A stretch of DNA of 64,000 nt from CAWATZ01 sp963784995 (GCA_963784995.1 CAWATZ010000003.1:992001-1056000), one strand, 5' to 3'. Numbered from the stretch's first letter, positions 34,710 to 43,291 are shown. Translations and numbers: made by a program. Notes: generated by a model from the sequence alone, not told the origin.

Positions 34710-35450
34710 TCAGCTCACGCCCTTCTTCTTGTTGGTCGGCCGGATCATGACCAGGCTGCCATTGGGCCCGGGCACCGCCCCCTTGACCAGGATGAGATGG
34801 TTGTCCGCGTCAATGCGAACGATGCTCAGGTTGCGGACGGTGACCCGCTCGTTGCCATAGCGGCCGGCCATGCGCCGGCCGCGCTTGGGTCGGCCGCTGC
34901 CGCGGTTGCTGGCCAGCGAGCCGATGCTGCCGGGCGAGCGGTGGTGTTTCTTGACGCCGTGGCTGGCCGGCAGACCCGCGAAGCCGTGCCGCTTCATGAC
35001 GCCGGCCGTGCCCCGCCCCTTGGAGGTGCCGATCACGTCCACGGCCGGGTACACCTCGATCTCTTCCTTTTCCACCTTCTTCTTGATCTTCGGGAAGACG
35101 TCCTTGGCCAGGAGGATGGCGCCAACCTGGAGGTCGCTGGGCCCTTCCAGGCGAAACTCCTTGACGTGGCGCTGCGGCTCGCAGTTGGCCTTGGGGGCCA
35201 GCGGGACTCCCGCCCGCCGCCGCTTCGATTCCATTTCCGAGGAGACGTGGCCTCTCTCGGCCCGGGTGGCCCGCTTGCGGGGCTTGTCCAGGAAGCCCAG
35301 CTGCACCGCATCGTAGCCGTCGCGCTGCTGGTTGCGGACCAGCAGCACGGGACAGGGCCCGACCTTCAGCACCGTGACCGGGGCCATCTTGCCCGAATCG
35401 TCGAAGACCTGCGTCATGCCGATCTTCTGTCCCAGCATTCCCAGTGGCAT
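34710..35450 (-). CDS. rplC: 50S ribosomal protein L3
   Basis: 246 residues from the ATG of MPLGMLGQKIGMTQVFDDSG. L3 hallmarks: TSKGRGTAGVMKRHGFAG, ASHGVKKHHRSPGSIGS and RMAGRYGNERVTVRNL. It is longer than the E. coli protein (209) because of a charged insert around SEMESKRRRAGVPLAP. L3 nucleates assembly of the large subunit. It is normally the third gene of the S10 operon, upstream of rplD-rplW-rplB. Here no ribosomal neighbour is present: it follows rsmA on the same strand and ends against the convergent BBP7 gene. Leader 35451-35599 has no coding signal. Confidence 0.95.
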   Translation of the reverse strand: MPLGMLGQKIGMTQVFDDSGKMAPVTVLKVGPCPVLLVRNQQRDGYDAVQLGFLDKPRKRATRAERGHVSSEMESKRRRAGVPLAPKANCEPQRHVKEFRLEGPSDLQVGAILLAKDVFPKIKKKVEKEEIEVYPAVDVIGTSKGRGTAGVMKRHGFAGLPASHGVKKHHRSPGSIGSLASNRGSGRPKRGRRMAGRYGNERVTVRNLSIVRIDADNHLILVKGAVPGPNGSLVMIRPTNKKKGVS

Positions 35451-35599
35451 GGTTCGTTCCTTTCCAAGCAGCAACTGTCTGACCCGGAAGACGTTCCGGT
35501 GAGCATCATTGCCGGGTTGGCCGACACTGGACCAACCCTGTGTCAAGAGTGAGAAAGGATCATGATAGAAGAGGCGGCGAAGGGAGACAAGAGGAAGGA

Positions 35600-36514
35600 C
35601 TATTCCCTGGCTCCTGCTGTTCCTCCGAAGACGCCGCACAGACGCCGGTGCTGTTGCGGGTCGAGGGCTTCGGCTCGGAGCGTGCCGTCGATGCCCAGCT
35701 CCTGCAAGCGCTGATCGACCTCGGCCTTGCTCCAGTCGGCACTGGCCATGCTCACCAGGGCCCCGCGCAAGTTCTTGCGGCGGTGGACGTACAGGTCGCG
35801 CAGGAAGTTCCGCAGCCGGACCACGTCGCCCACCTCGGCGCGCTTGGCCGCGTCGGGCCGGATCATCACGATGGCCGACGATACCTGGGGGCGCGGCCAG
35901 AAGACGCTCGGTGCCAGCTGGCGGATCAGCTGCACGTCCGCCAGGCTTTGCGTCAGCACCGACAGAGCGGAATAGTCCTTGCTTCCCGGCTGGGCCAGCA
36001 GCCGTTCCGCGATCTCCCACTGCACGGTGACCACCATCCGCTCGATCGGCAGTTCGGTCAGCAGCAAGTTCGAGATCACCGGCACGGCCACCGCGTAGGG
36101 CAGGTTCGCGACCACTTTGATCTGCCGGGTGCCGACCCGCTGGTGCAAATCGCGGAGGGCCTGGATCATCCCGGGGTTCAGTTCGTTCTTGTTCTTCAGG
36201 GCATCCAGGTTGAGCAAGACGACGTGGTCGCCGGGTTCGTCGAGCAGTTCCTGGGTCAGGATGGCGAAGTTAGGATCCAGCTCCACGCTGAGGACGGCGC
36301 CGGCCTGCTGCACCAGCCGTTCGGTCAGGCCGCCGGTGCCGCTGCCGACTTCCAGGGCCAGATCGACGGAGGTCAGCTCGGCGGTGCGGACCAGCAGGTC
36401 GAGCAGGTTCAGGTCAATGAGGAAGTTCTGGCCCATCTTGTTCTTGGGCCGGATGCCGCGCTCACTGAACAGCTGCCGCAAATACGAAAGCGTCTGACGG
36501 GTCGAGCCTTGCAC
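35600..36514 (-). CDS. rsmA: 16S rRNA dimethyladenosine methyltransferase
   Basis: 304 residues. KNKMGQNFLIDLNLLDLLVR is the family N-terminus. SAM-binding motif I is LALEVGSGTGGLTERLVQQA, motif II is VLSVELDPNF, and motif IV is VVANLPYAVAVPVISNLLL (NLPY). The C-terminal helical domain is FLRDLYVHRRKNLRGALVSM. It dimethylates two adjacent adenosines near the 3' end of 16S rRNA. It starts 16 nt after the ribE stop, inside a pssA-ribE-rsmA run. Also known as ksgA. Confidence 0.93.
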   Translation of the reverse strand: MQGSTRQTLSYLRQLFSERGIRPKNKMGQNFLIDLNLLDLLVRTAELTSVDLALEVGSGTGGLTERLVQQAGAVLSVELDPNFAILTQELLDEPGDHVVLLNLDALKNKNELNPGMIQALRDLHQRVGTRQIKVVANLPYAVAVPVISNLLLTELPIERMVVTVQWEIAERLLAQPGSKDYSALSVLTQSLADVQLIRQLAPSVFWPRPQVSSAIVMIRPDAAKRAEVGDVVRLRNFLRDLYVHRRKNLRGALVSMASADWSKAEVDQRLQELGIDGTLRAEALDPQQHRRLCGVFGGTAGARE

Positions 36515-36529
36515 GTTGGATTTGCTTCC

Positions 36530-37135
36530 TCATTCCCGAGGGGATTGGTTGTAGGCCTCCAGGGCCCGGGCCACGTACTTGGCCAGCAGGTCCGTCTCCA
36601 GGTTAACCGGGTCGCCGGGCTGCTTGAAGCCGAGCGTCGTCACCGCCAGCGTGTGCGGGATCAGCATCACGCTGAATTCCTCGGCTGTCACGTCCACCAG
36701 GGTCAGGCTGATGCCGTCCACGGCGATCGATCCCTTGGGCACCATCTGAGCGGTCAGCGCCGGGGAGCAGCGGAACCGCATCATGACCCATTCGCCATCC
36801 ACCTGTCGCTGACTGATCCGGCCAACGCCATCGACGTGACCCTGGACCAGGTGGCCGCCAACCTGATCGCCCAGCCGCAGCGAGCGCTCCAGGTTGACCC
36901 GATCGCCGGGTTGCAGCTGCCCCAGGTTGGTCCGAACAAGCGTTTCCGGGCCCACTTGAAAGCGAAAGCACTCCGCTTCGTGCTGCACCACGGTCAGGCA
37001 AGCACCGTTGACGGCCACGCTCTCACCGATCGTCAGCCGGTCTGCAAAGCGGGCCGTCACCACCAGTTCCCGACCTGCACCGGCCGGGAACAGTTGACGG
37101 ACGGTCCCCAGCGTTTCAACCAGCCCGGTGAACAT
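36530..37135 (-). CDS. ribE: Riboflavin synthase, alpha chain
   Basis: 201 residues made of two lumazine-binding repeats. The first starts MFTGLVETLGTVRQL and includes LTIGESVAVNGACLTVV; the second starts VGGHLVQGHVDGVGRIS and includes IAVDGISLTLVDVTAEEFSV. The N-terminal MFTGLVE motif is diagnostic. It converts two 6,7-dimethyl-8-ribityllumazine molecules to riboflavin. The gene begins 7 nt before the pssA stop region on the same strand. The flavin kinase ribF is elsewhere in the window at 54290. Confidence 0.95.
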   Translation of the reverse strand: MFTGLVETLGTVRQLFPAGAGRELVVTARFADRLTIGESVAVNGACLTVVQHEAECFRFQVGPETLVRTNLGQLQPGDRVNLERSLRLGDQVGGHLVQGHVDGVGRISQRQVDGEWVMMRFRCSPALTAQMVPKGSIAVDGISLTLVDVTAEEFSVMLIPHTLAVTTLGFKQPGDPVNLETDLLAKYVARALEAYNQSPRE

Positions 37136-37141
37136 GGTGGT

Positions 37142-37969
37142 TCATTTTACCGTGGGGTGGTGCGCGGACAAGGTCTTGCGCACCCGGCGTGCCACCAGGT
37201 AGTAGATCGGCGCGTGCAGGGCGTAGACCCAGAACAGGATGAACAGGGCCAGTTCGCGCATCAGGGCGATCACACAGACAACCAGCACCGCCTGGACGAC
37301 GGCGTCAAAACGCCGGCGGCGGCGGGCCAGCTGGTTGGTGAAATGCGGATAGGGGAAGTTCGACACCATCAGCAAGGCCACTATCAGCGCGCCGACCGGG
37401 GCCCAGAAGAGAATGATGGTCCGCAGCAGGTGCTCGTTCAGGCCGGCCCAGTCGAAGGCCAGCTCGCCGCGCAGGATCACCAGGGTGGCCAGGCAACCGG
37501 CCGCGGCGGGGGAGGGCAGCCCCTTGAAGCGCTTGTGGCTGCTCGGGTCCGGGGAGTTCTCCAGGTTGAAGCGGGCCAGCCGGAGCAGGGCGCAAACCAG
37601 GTACAGAGCGGCAATCACCGCGACCACCTGGCGGTACAGGACGGCGCCGTACCAGTCCTGGCCGACACGCAGCAGCAGGAAGGCCGGGGCCAGACCAAAA
37701 CTGACCGCGTCGCACAGGCTGTCCAGCTGACCGCCGAACTCGCTGGAGGACTTCGACAGCCGGGCCACGTAGCCGTCCAGGGCGTCGAAGATCATCGCGG
37801 CCAGGATCAGACAGGCGCTGAGCACAAAGTAATAGTTGTTGTCCGAGTCGGGCAGCGTTCCATCCAGCCGAATCCGGCTGGCGTAAGCGACCGAGGCAAA
37901 ACCACAGACGGCATTGCCCAGGGTCATCAACGTGGGAAGGATCGCGATCTTATGCACGGCCGGGCTCAC
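37142..37969 (-). CDS. pssA: CDP-diacylglycerol-serine O-phosphatidyltransferase
   Basis: 275 residues, membrane protein with about six helices. The CDP-alcohol phosphotransferase motif is complete: DALDGYVARLSKSSSEFGGQ followed by LDSLCD (D-G-x2-A-R-x8-G-x3-D-x3-D). The flanking helix begins MTLGNAVCGFASVAYASRI. A GVLLHP-type serine-specific region is less clear, but the gene length and GNAVCGF-A motif fit PssA over PgsA. It makes phosphatidylserine, the precursor of phosphatidylethanolamine. It is first in the pssA-ribE-rsmA-rplC run. Confidence 0.9.
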   Translation of the reverse strand: MSPAVHKIAILPTLMTLGNAVCGFASVAYASRIRLDGTLPDSDNNYYFVLSACLILAAMIFDALDGYVARLSKSSSEFGGQLDSLCDAVSFGLAPAFLLLRVGQDWYGAVLYRQVVAVIAALYLVCALLRLARFNLENSPDPSSHKRFKGLPSPAAAGCLATLVILRGELAFDWAGLNEHLLRTIILFWAPVGALIVALLMVSNFPYPHFTNQLARRRRRFDAVVQAVLVVCVIALMRELALFILFWVYALHAPIYYLVARRVRKTLSAHHPTVK

Positions 37970-38117
37970 TCCTAGCGGGTAACGTCAAGATGCGAGTAGC
38001 GATCACTAACCTGTTAAGATACCGAGAAGGAATGGCGTTCGCCAGAGGAGGAAAAGGAAAAAATGACAGAATGGGTCGGATTATCCGGAACGGGTAACCC
38101 CGACCCCCAATGGGCCG

Positions 38118-38882
38118 CTACGGCCCGTTTGTGATTCGCCCCTTGGGCAAGCCCGCCGCACTGACGGCCTGGGCGGCCTGGACCAGCAGTTCCACGCACA
38201 GGGCCTCGCCTAGCAGGCAGGAGTTCAGCACCAGGTCGTACAGATGAACGTCCTCGGGCTGGACCTGGAAGTGAGTGCGAATGAACTCGGTGCGGCGCAG
38301 GTCGCGCTGGCGGACGCGCTCCTCCGCTTCTTCCTGGTTGAGGCGCAGCCAGTTGGACATGTAGGCGATGCGATCGGCGAGCGGGGCGACGATGCGTGTA
38401 TTGATGGTGCTGTCCGGGGGCAGGATGTGCCCGCAGCCCCGGCCGACCAGGACGACCTTCCCCGCCGAACCCAGGGCCAGCACCAGCCGGGCCAGGTTCA
38501 GAAAGGACGGCAGGGAGCTGAGCTGTTCCTGCCGCAGCAGCTGCTGCAAGCGGGCCTCGACCCAGGCACTGGCCTCGGCGGAGAGGTTGTCGAGGACGCC
38601 CTGGCGGACCACGCCATCCTGGGCCATGTACTCCAGCAGTTCCTGATCGTAGACGGCCCAGCCCAGCTGGCCGGCAACGCGCCGGCCGATGGTGCCGCCG
38701 CGGGCGCCGGACTCCCGGCTCAGGGCCAGGGTGGGATGCGTCGGGACGCGCGGCGGCTCCTCCGTCGCTCCTCGGTCCCCCTGGTAGCCGTGCCGGGGGG
38801 TCCGGACCAGGACGTCCTCGGGCGACAGCCCCTCGGCTCGGGGGAAGAGAGCGTGGCCCTTGCCCTGGGTGGGTGGGTGCAT
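38118..38882 (-). CDS. Cytidylate kinase-like family protein
   Basis: 254 residues. The domain begins near ALSRESGARGGTIGRRVAGQ, a P-loop-like GARGG...R variant as in the cytidylate kinase-like family (PF13189). Later segments are VYDQELLEYMAQDG, KVVLVGRGCGHILPPD, RIVAPLADRIAYMSN and VHLYDLVLNSC. About 45 N-terminal residues, including LVRTPRHGYQGDRG, are extra. The in vivo substrate is unknown; such proteins are often next to ABC or regulatory genes. It follows repeat H and the ABC permease gene. Confidence 0.78.
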   Translation of the reverse strand: MHPPTQGKGHALFPRAEGLSPEDVLVRTPRHGYQGDRGATEEPPRVPTHPTLALSRESGARGGTIGRRVAGQLGWAVYDQELLEYMAQDGVVRQGVLDNLSAEASAWVEARLQQLLRQEQLSSLPSFLNLARLVLALGSAGKVVLVGRGCGHILPPDSTINTRIVAPLADRIAYMSNWLRLNQEEAEERVRQRDLRRTEFIRTHFQVQPEDVHLYDLVLNSCLLGEALCVELLVQAAQAVSAAGLPKGRITNGP

Positions 38883-38920
38883 GACAGGGGTCTCCTCCGT
38901 TTGTCGGAATCTGTTCCATC

Positions 38921-38972
38921 AGCCGCTTGCGGCTTCGCGCAACCGGCCAGGTGCGCGAAGCCGCAAGCGGCT
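38921..38972. repeat. Inverted repeat H
   Basis: AGCCGCttGCGGCTTCGCGCA, a 10-nt spacer, then the mirror image. It lies 22 nt after the stop of the minus-strand permease. The same core (AGCCGCAAGCGGCT) is found inside a coding region at about 46183. Confidence 0.75.
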
Positions 38973-38993
38973 GGGGAGCAGACTCTCAATGCC

Positions 38994-39989
38994 CTACATC
39001 GTATCCTGATACTGCTTCCGGGAAAACTGAATCGTTCCCAGCAGCAGCAACCCGGCCGTGATCGCCAGCAGCACCCCCAGCGCCAGCGGGCTCGAAACCG
39101 CCACGAACGCCCGGGGGTTTTCCGGCTGGATGCCCAGGTCGCTCGCCAGCCCGAACATCAGGCAGCGGGCATAATAACTGATGCTGAACCGCTTCAGGTA
39201 ACCGGGCATCAGGTTCAGGATGATCTCCAGAAAGAACACGTAAAGGATCGCGACCACGGCCGGCCGGCGAAAGGCCGCTCCCACCCAGTGAAACAGGGCG
39301 GCAAAGGCCAGCGAGGTCCAGATCACCACCGGCCAGAACAGCCCCAGCGCCTGCATTCCCGGCGGTCCCGCCAGATAACAGATGACCGTGAAGCCGATCA
39401 GGTTCAGCCCCAGCACCCAGGGCAGCAAGGCCACGAACTTGCCCAGGTAGATTGCCGGCCTCGGCAGGGGTCGGCTCAGCAGCCAGATCAAGCTGTTGCT
39501 CTCTCGCTCGCCTCCCAGAGATTCGACGGCGAAGCTCAGCGTCCAGATTGGTAACAGGAAGCTGAGATAGACCGCGACCAGCATGGCGGCCGTAAAGACT
39601 CGAAACGGAGACTGGTCCAGAGCCACTTGCACGCCGCTGACGATGGCCAGGTCCAGGCCGCCGCGGTTAGTTCCCGGCAGGGCCAGGAGCAGTCCTTCGG
39701 TGTGATCCGCCACGCTGCGGTAGGTCGCCCGCCAGCCGGAGGGTTTGACCCGGAATCCCCAGTTGTGCATGTCCCAGCGGCCCAGCGCCGTCTGCAACGC
39801 CACGAAGACGGCCGCGAATACCAGCAGGCCCACGGCGATCCAGACCATCTGCCGCATCCGGGCCTGCCGCTGGAGACTGAGCCAGACCAGGTAGAACCAG
39901 GCGCGGACCTGGCTCTGCTGGTAGGATGGCTCTCCCGAGCCGTCTGGACGGCTCGGGAGAGCCGTCCCACGATCGTCCAGGACATTCAT
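38994..39989 (-). CDS. ABC-2 type transporter permease with repeat-derived N-terminus
   Basis: 331 residues with six or more membrane helices (MVWIAVGLLVFAAVFVALQT, MLVAVYLSFLLPIWTLSFAV, FVALLPWVLGLNLIGFTVIC, VVAILYVFFLEIILNLMPGY). The block GGERESNSLIWLLSRPLPRP before the third helix is typical of ABC-2 permeases. The ATG overlaps the stop of the ATPase gene upstream (ATGA), so the start is secure. Residues about 7-23 (RGTALPSRPDGSGEPSY) are encoded by repeat G copy 2 inserted in frame. It forms the transporter with the neighbouring ATPase; cargo unknown. Confidence 0.82.
   Translation of the reverse strand: MNVLDDRGTALPSRPDGSGEPSYQQSQVRAWFYLVWLSLQRQARMRQMVWIAVGLLVFAAVFVALQTALGRWDMHNWGFRVKPSGWRATYRSVADHTEGLLLALPGTNRGGLDLAIVSGVQVALDQSPFRVFTAAMLVAVYLSFLLPIWTLSFAVESLGGERESNSLIWLLSRPLPRPAIYLGKFVALLPWVLGLNLIGFTVICYLAGPPGMQALGLFWPVVIWTSLAFAALFHWVGAAFRRPAVVAILYVFFLEIILNLMPGYLKRFSISYYARCLMFGLASDLGIQPENPRAFVAVSSPLALGVLLAITAGLLLLGTIQFSRKQYQDTM
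39921..39970. repeat. REPIN-like repeat G copy 2, inside a coding region
   Basis: GTAG foot, GATGGCTCtcccGAGCCGTC, 2-nt centre and mirror image ending CCAC (one change from CTAC). It differs from copy 1 at 23239 by a few bases. It falls within codons of the ABC permease without breaking the frame. Confidence 0.85.
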
Positions 39990-41056
39990 CCTCTTGCTCC
40001 CAGCAAGTACCCCAGCACGGCCTGGGTCGAATCGTCGAGCGTCTCCAGATGGCAGACCTCGTACCACTCTTCCAGCACGAGTTTGGCCAGGTCGCGGAAG
40101 AAGCGCTGCGGGTTGCGGGCCCGCACCAGCACCCGGGCCTTCTCCTCGGCCTTGCCATTGTGCCCTTCTTCCTCCAGCAATTCGACCCCAACCACGTCCG
40201 GAAGCCGCAAGAGGGCGGCGGCCATGGCACGGGTCCGCTCCCCGTACGCCGGCGGCGGCGCAGCGTCCTTGCCGCAATCAATGTCGATGCGGATGGTCAG
40301 CGGATGGTCGTCGAGCCGATCGCGGATCTGGGCCACCGAGCCGACCACGGCGATCCGTCCCCGCGCCATGATGGCCACGTGATCGGTCAGCTTCTCCAGT
40401 TCCTCCAGTTCATGGCTGGAGATGAGCAGGCACTTGCCGCGCCGGGCCAGTTCCGCGAACAGCCGGACAAACTCCAGCCGGCCGACCGGGTCAATGCCGC
40501 TCATCGGTTCGTCCAGCACCAGCAGGGCGGGGTCGTGCAGAAGGGCCTGGGCCAGCTTGATCCGCTGCCGCATGCCCTTGGAGTAGCCGCGAATGCAGCG
40601 CTCCGCCCGCCCGGCCATGCCGACCAGCTCCAGCACCGCCCCGGTCCGCTGCCGGCTGTCGCGGCGGCTGAAGCCGCTCAGCCGGGCCATCGTCTCCACG
40701 AACTGCCGGCCCGACATCTCCTCGTAAAACACGTCCACGTCGGGACAGTAGCCGACGTGCCGCTTGGCCGCCGCCGTCCACGACGACTGGCCCATCACCT
40801 CGACGTGCCCCAGGTCGGGACGGAGGTGCCCGGTGATCAGACGCATCAGGGTGCTTTTGCCGGCCCCGTTGGACCCGACCAGGCCGGTGATGCCCGGACG
40901 CAGCTCCAGCGTCACCTGGTTGACACCAATCACCGGCCCGTACCATTTGGAGACACGGTGGCAGACAAGGACCGGCTCTTCGGAAGGATGAAGGATGAAG
41001 GATGAAGGATGAATCAGAACTTTGTCTTGATTCATCCTTCTGCCTTCATCCTTCAT
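39986..41056 (-). CDS. ABC transporter ATP-binding protein
   Basis: About 356 residues. Walker A is GLVGSNGAGKSTLMRL, the signature is YSKGMRQRIKLAQALLHDPA, Walker B is LLVLDEPMSGIDPVGR and the H-loop is CLLISSHELEELEKL. After the ATPase core, a C-terminal domain of about 90 residues (VLVRARNPQRFFRDLAKLVL) is typical of CcmA/NosF-like exporters. The first about 30 residues (MKDEGRRMNQDKVLIHPSSF ...) are encoded by repeat I; ATGs at 41056 and 41035 are both possible, and the conserved part begins at LVCHRVSKWYG. The stop overlaps the permease start. Confidence 0.88.
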   Translation of the reverse strand: MKDEGRRMNQDKVLIHPSSFILHPSEEPVLVCHRVSKWYGPVIGVNQVTLELRPGITGLVGSNGAGKSTLMRLITGHLRPDLGHVEVMGQSSWTAAAKRHVGYCPDVDVFYEEMSGRQFVETMARLSGFSRRDSRQRTGAVLELVGMAGRAERCIRGYSKGMRQRIKLAQALLHDPALLVLDEPMSGIDPVGRLEFVRLFAELARRGKCLLISSHELEELEKLTDHVAIMARGRIAVVGSVAQIRDRLDDHPLTIRIDIDCGKDAAPPPAYGERTRAMAAALLRLPDVVGVELLEEEGHNGKAEEKARVLVRARNPQRFFRDLAKLVLEEWYEVCHLETLDDSTQAVLGYLLGARG

Positions 41057-41060
41057 CCTT
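40983..41060. repeat. Inverted repeat I of GGATGAA units
   Basis: AAGGATGAAGGATGAAGGAT... and its mirror separated by about 10 nt; each arm is itself a tandem of a 7-nt unit (GGATGAA). It overlaps the 5' end of the ABC ATPase gene and supplies its start codons. Confidence 0.8.
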
Positions 41061-41067
41061 TCTGAGG

Positions 41068-42003
41068 TTACCGGACGATCTCCACGGCCCGGATTCGCAG
41101 GATCAGATAGCATAGACACAGCAGGCTTACTCCTACCAGAACCAGGGCCGCCTCTTGCCAGGCCGGTTGGCTCGGAGGGCGGAGCGTGCTGGTGCTCATT
41201 CCCAGGCACGCATTGCCCACCAGAAACGTGTTGTTCCACAGATCGATCAGGCGCCAGCGCGGGTCGAGTCCCAGGTTGCTCACCAGGGCCGCGGCCAGCA
41301 GCCGGCAAAAGACAAACAGGCTGCTCCACATCATGATCAGCGGCACCGTCTTCCGCAGCCAGGTGGCCGTCGCCAGCAGCAGCAGGCTCAGGCTGATCGT
41401 CAGTACCAGTCCATAACCCAGGATGCCCAGCAGCAGCGGCAGGCTCTCCCAGAAGTACTGGTAATCGTAGAGCATGCCGAACTCGATGAACAGCAGCACC
41501 GCCGGCACGGTGGTCATCAGGTTGATGAACACGGCCACGGCCAGGGCCTTGCCCAGCAAGTAGTGCCAGGGCGACAGCGGTTTGGAGAGGTAGAAGGGCA
41601 GGCTGCCGAAGCGCAGGTCGTTGCCGATCAGCACCGAGCCGGCCAGGGCCAGCACCACCATGACAATGTAGCCCTGGTAGCCGATGAAAGTCCGGTAGGT
41701 CTCGCCGCTGCCGTCCAGGAACTTCAGGAACGAGTGGATCAGCTGGCGGAGGTTGACCTGCCCGGGCCGGGTGGGCGGCACCGCCGCCTCGGCAAAGGCG
41801 GCCAGGTACTGACCGAAGAAGAACATCAGGAAGATGAACATGCCCAGGCCGTACGTGACCCAGAACAGCCGGCGGCGCAGCATCAGCCCCAGGGCCGTGC
41901 GGGCGATGGGCCAGACGCTGCGCCAGGGAGCGGCGAAAGGGCCTTTCCAGGGCCGATAGTGCAGCAATTCCGGGGCGGCCCGGGATGGGCTGACCGCGTT
42001 CAC
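41068..42003 (-). CDS. ABC-2 type transporter permease
   Basis: 311 residues from the GTG at 42003, chosen because AAGGAG lies 10 nt upstream. Six membrane helices can be traced (LGMFIFLMFFFGQYLAAFAE, GYIVMVVLALAGSVLIGNDL, YLLGKALAVAVFINLMTTVP, SLPLLLGILGYGLVLTISLS and two more). The loop NDLRFGSLPFYLSKPLSPWH between helices 2 and 3 is typical of ABC-2 permeases. It lies between two ATPase genes on the same strand, and probably pairs with the upstream ATPase. Longer N-terminal starts run into repeat J and are rejected. Confidence 0.83.
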   Translation of the reverse strand: MNAVSPSRAAPELLHYRPWKGPFAAPWRSVWPIARTALGLMLRRRLFWVTYGLGMFIFLMFFFGQYLAAFAEAAVPPTRPGQVNLRQLIHSFLKFLDGSGETYRTFIGYQGYIVMVVLALAGSVLIGNDLRFGSLPFYLSKPLSPWHYLLGKALAVAVFINLMTTVPAVLLFIEFGMLYDYQYFWESLPLLLGILGYGLVLTISLSLLLLATATWLRKTVPLIMMWSSLFVFCRLLAAALVSNLGLDPRWRLIDLWNNTFLVGNACLGMSTSTLRPPSQPAWQEAALVLVGVSLLCLCYLILRIRAVEIVR

Positions 42004-42024
42004 GGGTGCGGGTCTCCTTGTGTG

Positions 42025-42084
42025 AGAGTAGACCTCACGCTCCGCGTGAGGAAATCTCCTCACGCGGAGCGTGAGGTCTACTCT
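42025..42084. repeat. REPIN-like inverted repeat J
   Basis: AGAGTAGA then CCTCACGctcCGCGTGAGG, a 6-nt spacer, and mirror image ending TCTACTCT. The CTAC on the plus strand contains the stop codon of the ABC ATPase at 42078-42080. Confidence 0.85.
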
Positions 42085-43028
42085 TTCCCGTCCTGGTCCG
42101 TCTCGGCCAGGACGCGGTGAAACAACTCCTCCAGCTCCTCGTCGTCGCGTTGCAGGCCGCGCAGCAGCACGCCGTGGTTCTCGGCCAGGCTGAAAAAGGC
42201 CCGCGTAACCCACGTGGACGGCACAGCCACGCGCAGCTCCCCGCGACCATTGTCGTGCAGCACCCGCACCCCTTCAAGGCGCAGCTCCTCCAGGAAAGCG
42301 TTCGCTTCGCCCTGAATTTGCAAACGGTAACGGTCGTGTCGAGTAGTCCGGAGCGCTGCAACCGTTCCCTGCCGCAAGATCTGACCGTGATGCAAAATCA
42401 AGACCGTTTCGCAGACGCGTTCCACGTCGCCCATCAGGTGCGTGGAAAGAAGGATGGATTTGCCGTGTTCCCGGCCCAGGGTCAGCAGCAGCCGCAGCAT
42501 CCCCTCCCGGCCAGAGGGGTCCAGGCCGCTGGTCGGCTCGTCCAGCAGCAGCACGGGCGGATCACAGACCAGGGCCTGGGCCAGCTTCAGACGCTGCTTC
42601 ATGCCGGTGGAATACTCCTCCAGCAGCCGATAGCGTGCGTCCTCCAGCCCCAGGTAGGTCAGCACCTCGTGGGCCCGGCGCAGGGCCTCCCGTCGCGGCA
42701 TGCCGTACAGTTCCCCGGCCAGGGCGACGTAGTCGGCCCCGCGGAGCCCCGGCACCATGCTGTCCGCCTCCGGCATGTAGCCGATGGAGCGGCGCAGAGT
42801 GTGGCCGGCCGAGCCGAGGTCCTGACCCAGGACCTGGCCCTTGCCCGACGAAGGGGGCAGCAAGCCCAGCAGGATCTTGAGGAGGGTCGATTTGCCTGCC
42901 CCATTGGGACCAAGCAGCCCGATTCGTCCCGGCATCAGGCGGACGCTGATCCCGCGAAGGGCCTGGAAGCTGCCAAACCAGCGCGTCACGTTCTCCAGAT
43001 GCAGCAGGGGCGTCTCGGCCGATCCCAA
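42078..43028 (-). CDS. ABC transporter ATP-binding protein
   Basis: About 316 residues from a TTG at 43028 (GGAGG lies 10 nt upstream); a longer reading to 43136 lacks a ribosome-binding site and starts in non-conserved sequence. Walker A is GLLGPNGAGKSTLLKI, the signature is YSTGMKQRLKLAQALV, Walker B is VLLLDEPTSGLDPSGR and the switch is SILLSTHLMGDVERV. The C-terminal region (about 225-316) is the accessory domain seen in NatA/CcmA-type ATPases. It is first of four linked ABC genes. Repeat J provides its stop codon. Confidence 0.87.
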   Translation of the reverse strand: MGSAETPLLHLENVTRWFGSFQALRGISVRLMPGRIGLLGPNGAGKSTLLKILLGLLPPSSGKGQVLGQDLGSAGHTLRRSIGYMPEADSMVPGLRGADYVALAGELYGMPRREALRRAHEVLTYLGLEDARYRLLEEYSTGMKQRLKLAQALVCDPPVLLLDEPTSGLDPSGREGMLRLLLTLGREHGKSILLSTHLMGDVERVCETVLILHHGQILRQGTVAALRTTRHDRYRLQIQGEANAFLEELRLEGVRVLHDNGRGELRVAVPSTWVTRAFFSLAENHGVLLRGLQRDDEELEELFHRVLAETDQDGKE

Positions 43029-43136
43029 GATGTTCCATCCTCCGGAAAAGGGCGCCTGGCATATTGTAGGACACGAGCCAAGGAGAAATCCGAAAATCGC
43101 TGACCACCACGGAATTTGGGGAGTCAGGTCTTGCAT

Positions 43137-43262
43137 GACCCCTGCCGGCTTGCCCGGCAGGTGAAGGAGGTCATTGGCTAGAACGAGGGAGAGAACAACC
43201 TTCTTCTGCCATCTCTTCTAGCCAATGACCTGCTTCACCTGCCGGGCAAGCCGGCAGGGGTC
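43137..43262. repeat. Repeat family D, copy 2 (126 nt)
   Basis: The same arms as D1 (GACCCCTGCCGGCTTGCCCG ... mirror), with a different central 30 nt and one base change in the arm (CTGCTTCACC against CTCCTTCACC). It lies downstream of the minus-strand barrel-like gene. Confidence 0.85.
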
Positions 43263-43291
43263 GGCCAAATCACCTCGAAAGAGCGAGTGGC

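Noticed and set aside
35540..37975. An 811-codon open frame on the plus strand opposite rsmA-ribE-pssA
   Set aside because: It is the antisense of three well-supported genes; long antisense frames are expected in GC-rich codons. Composition (Gln/His/Arg-rich) shows no domain.
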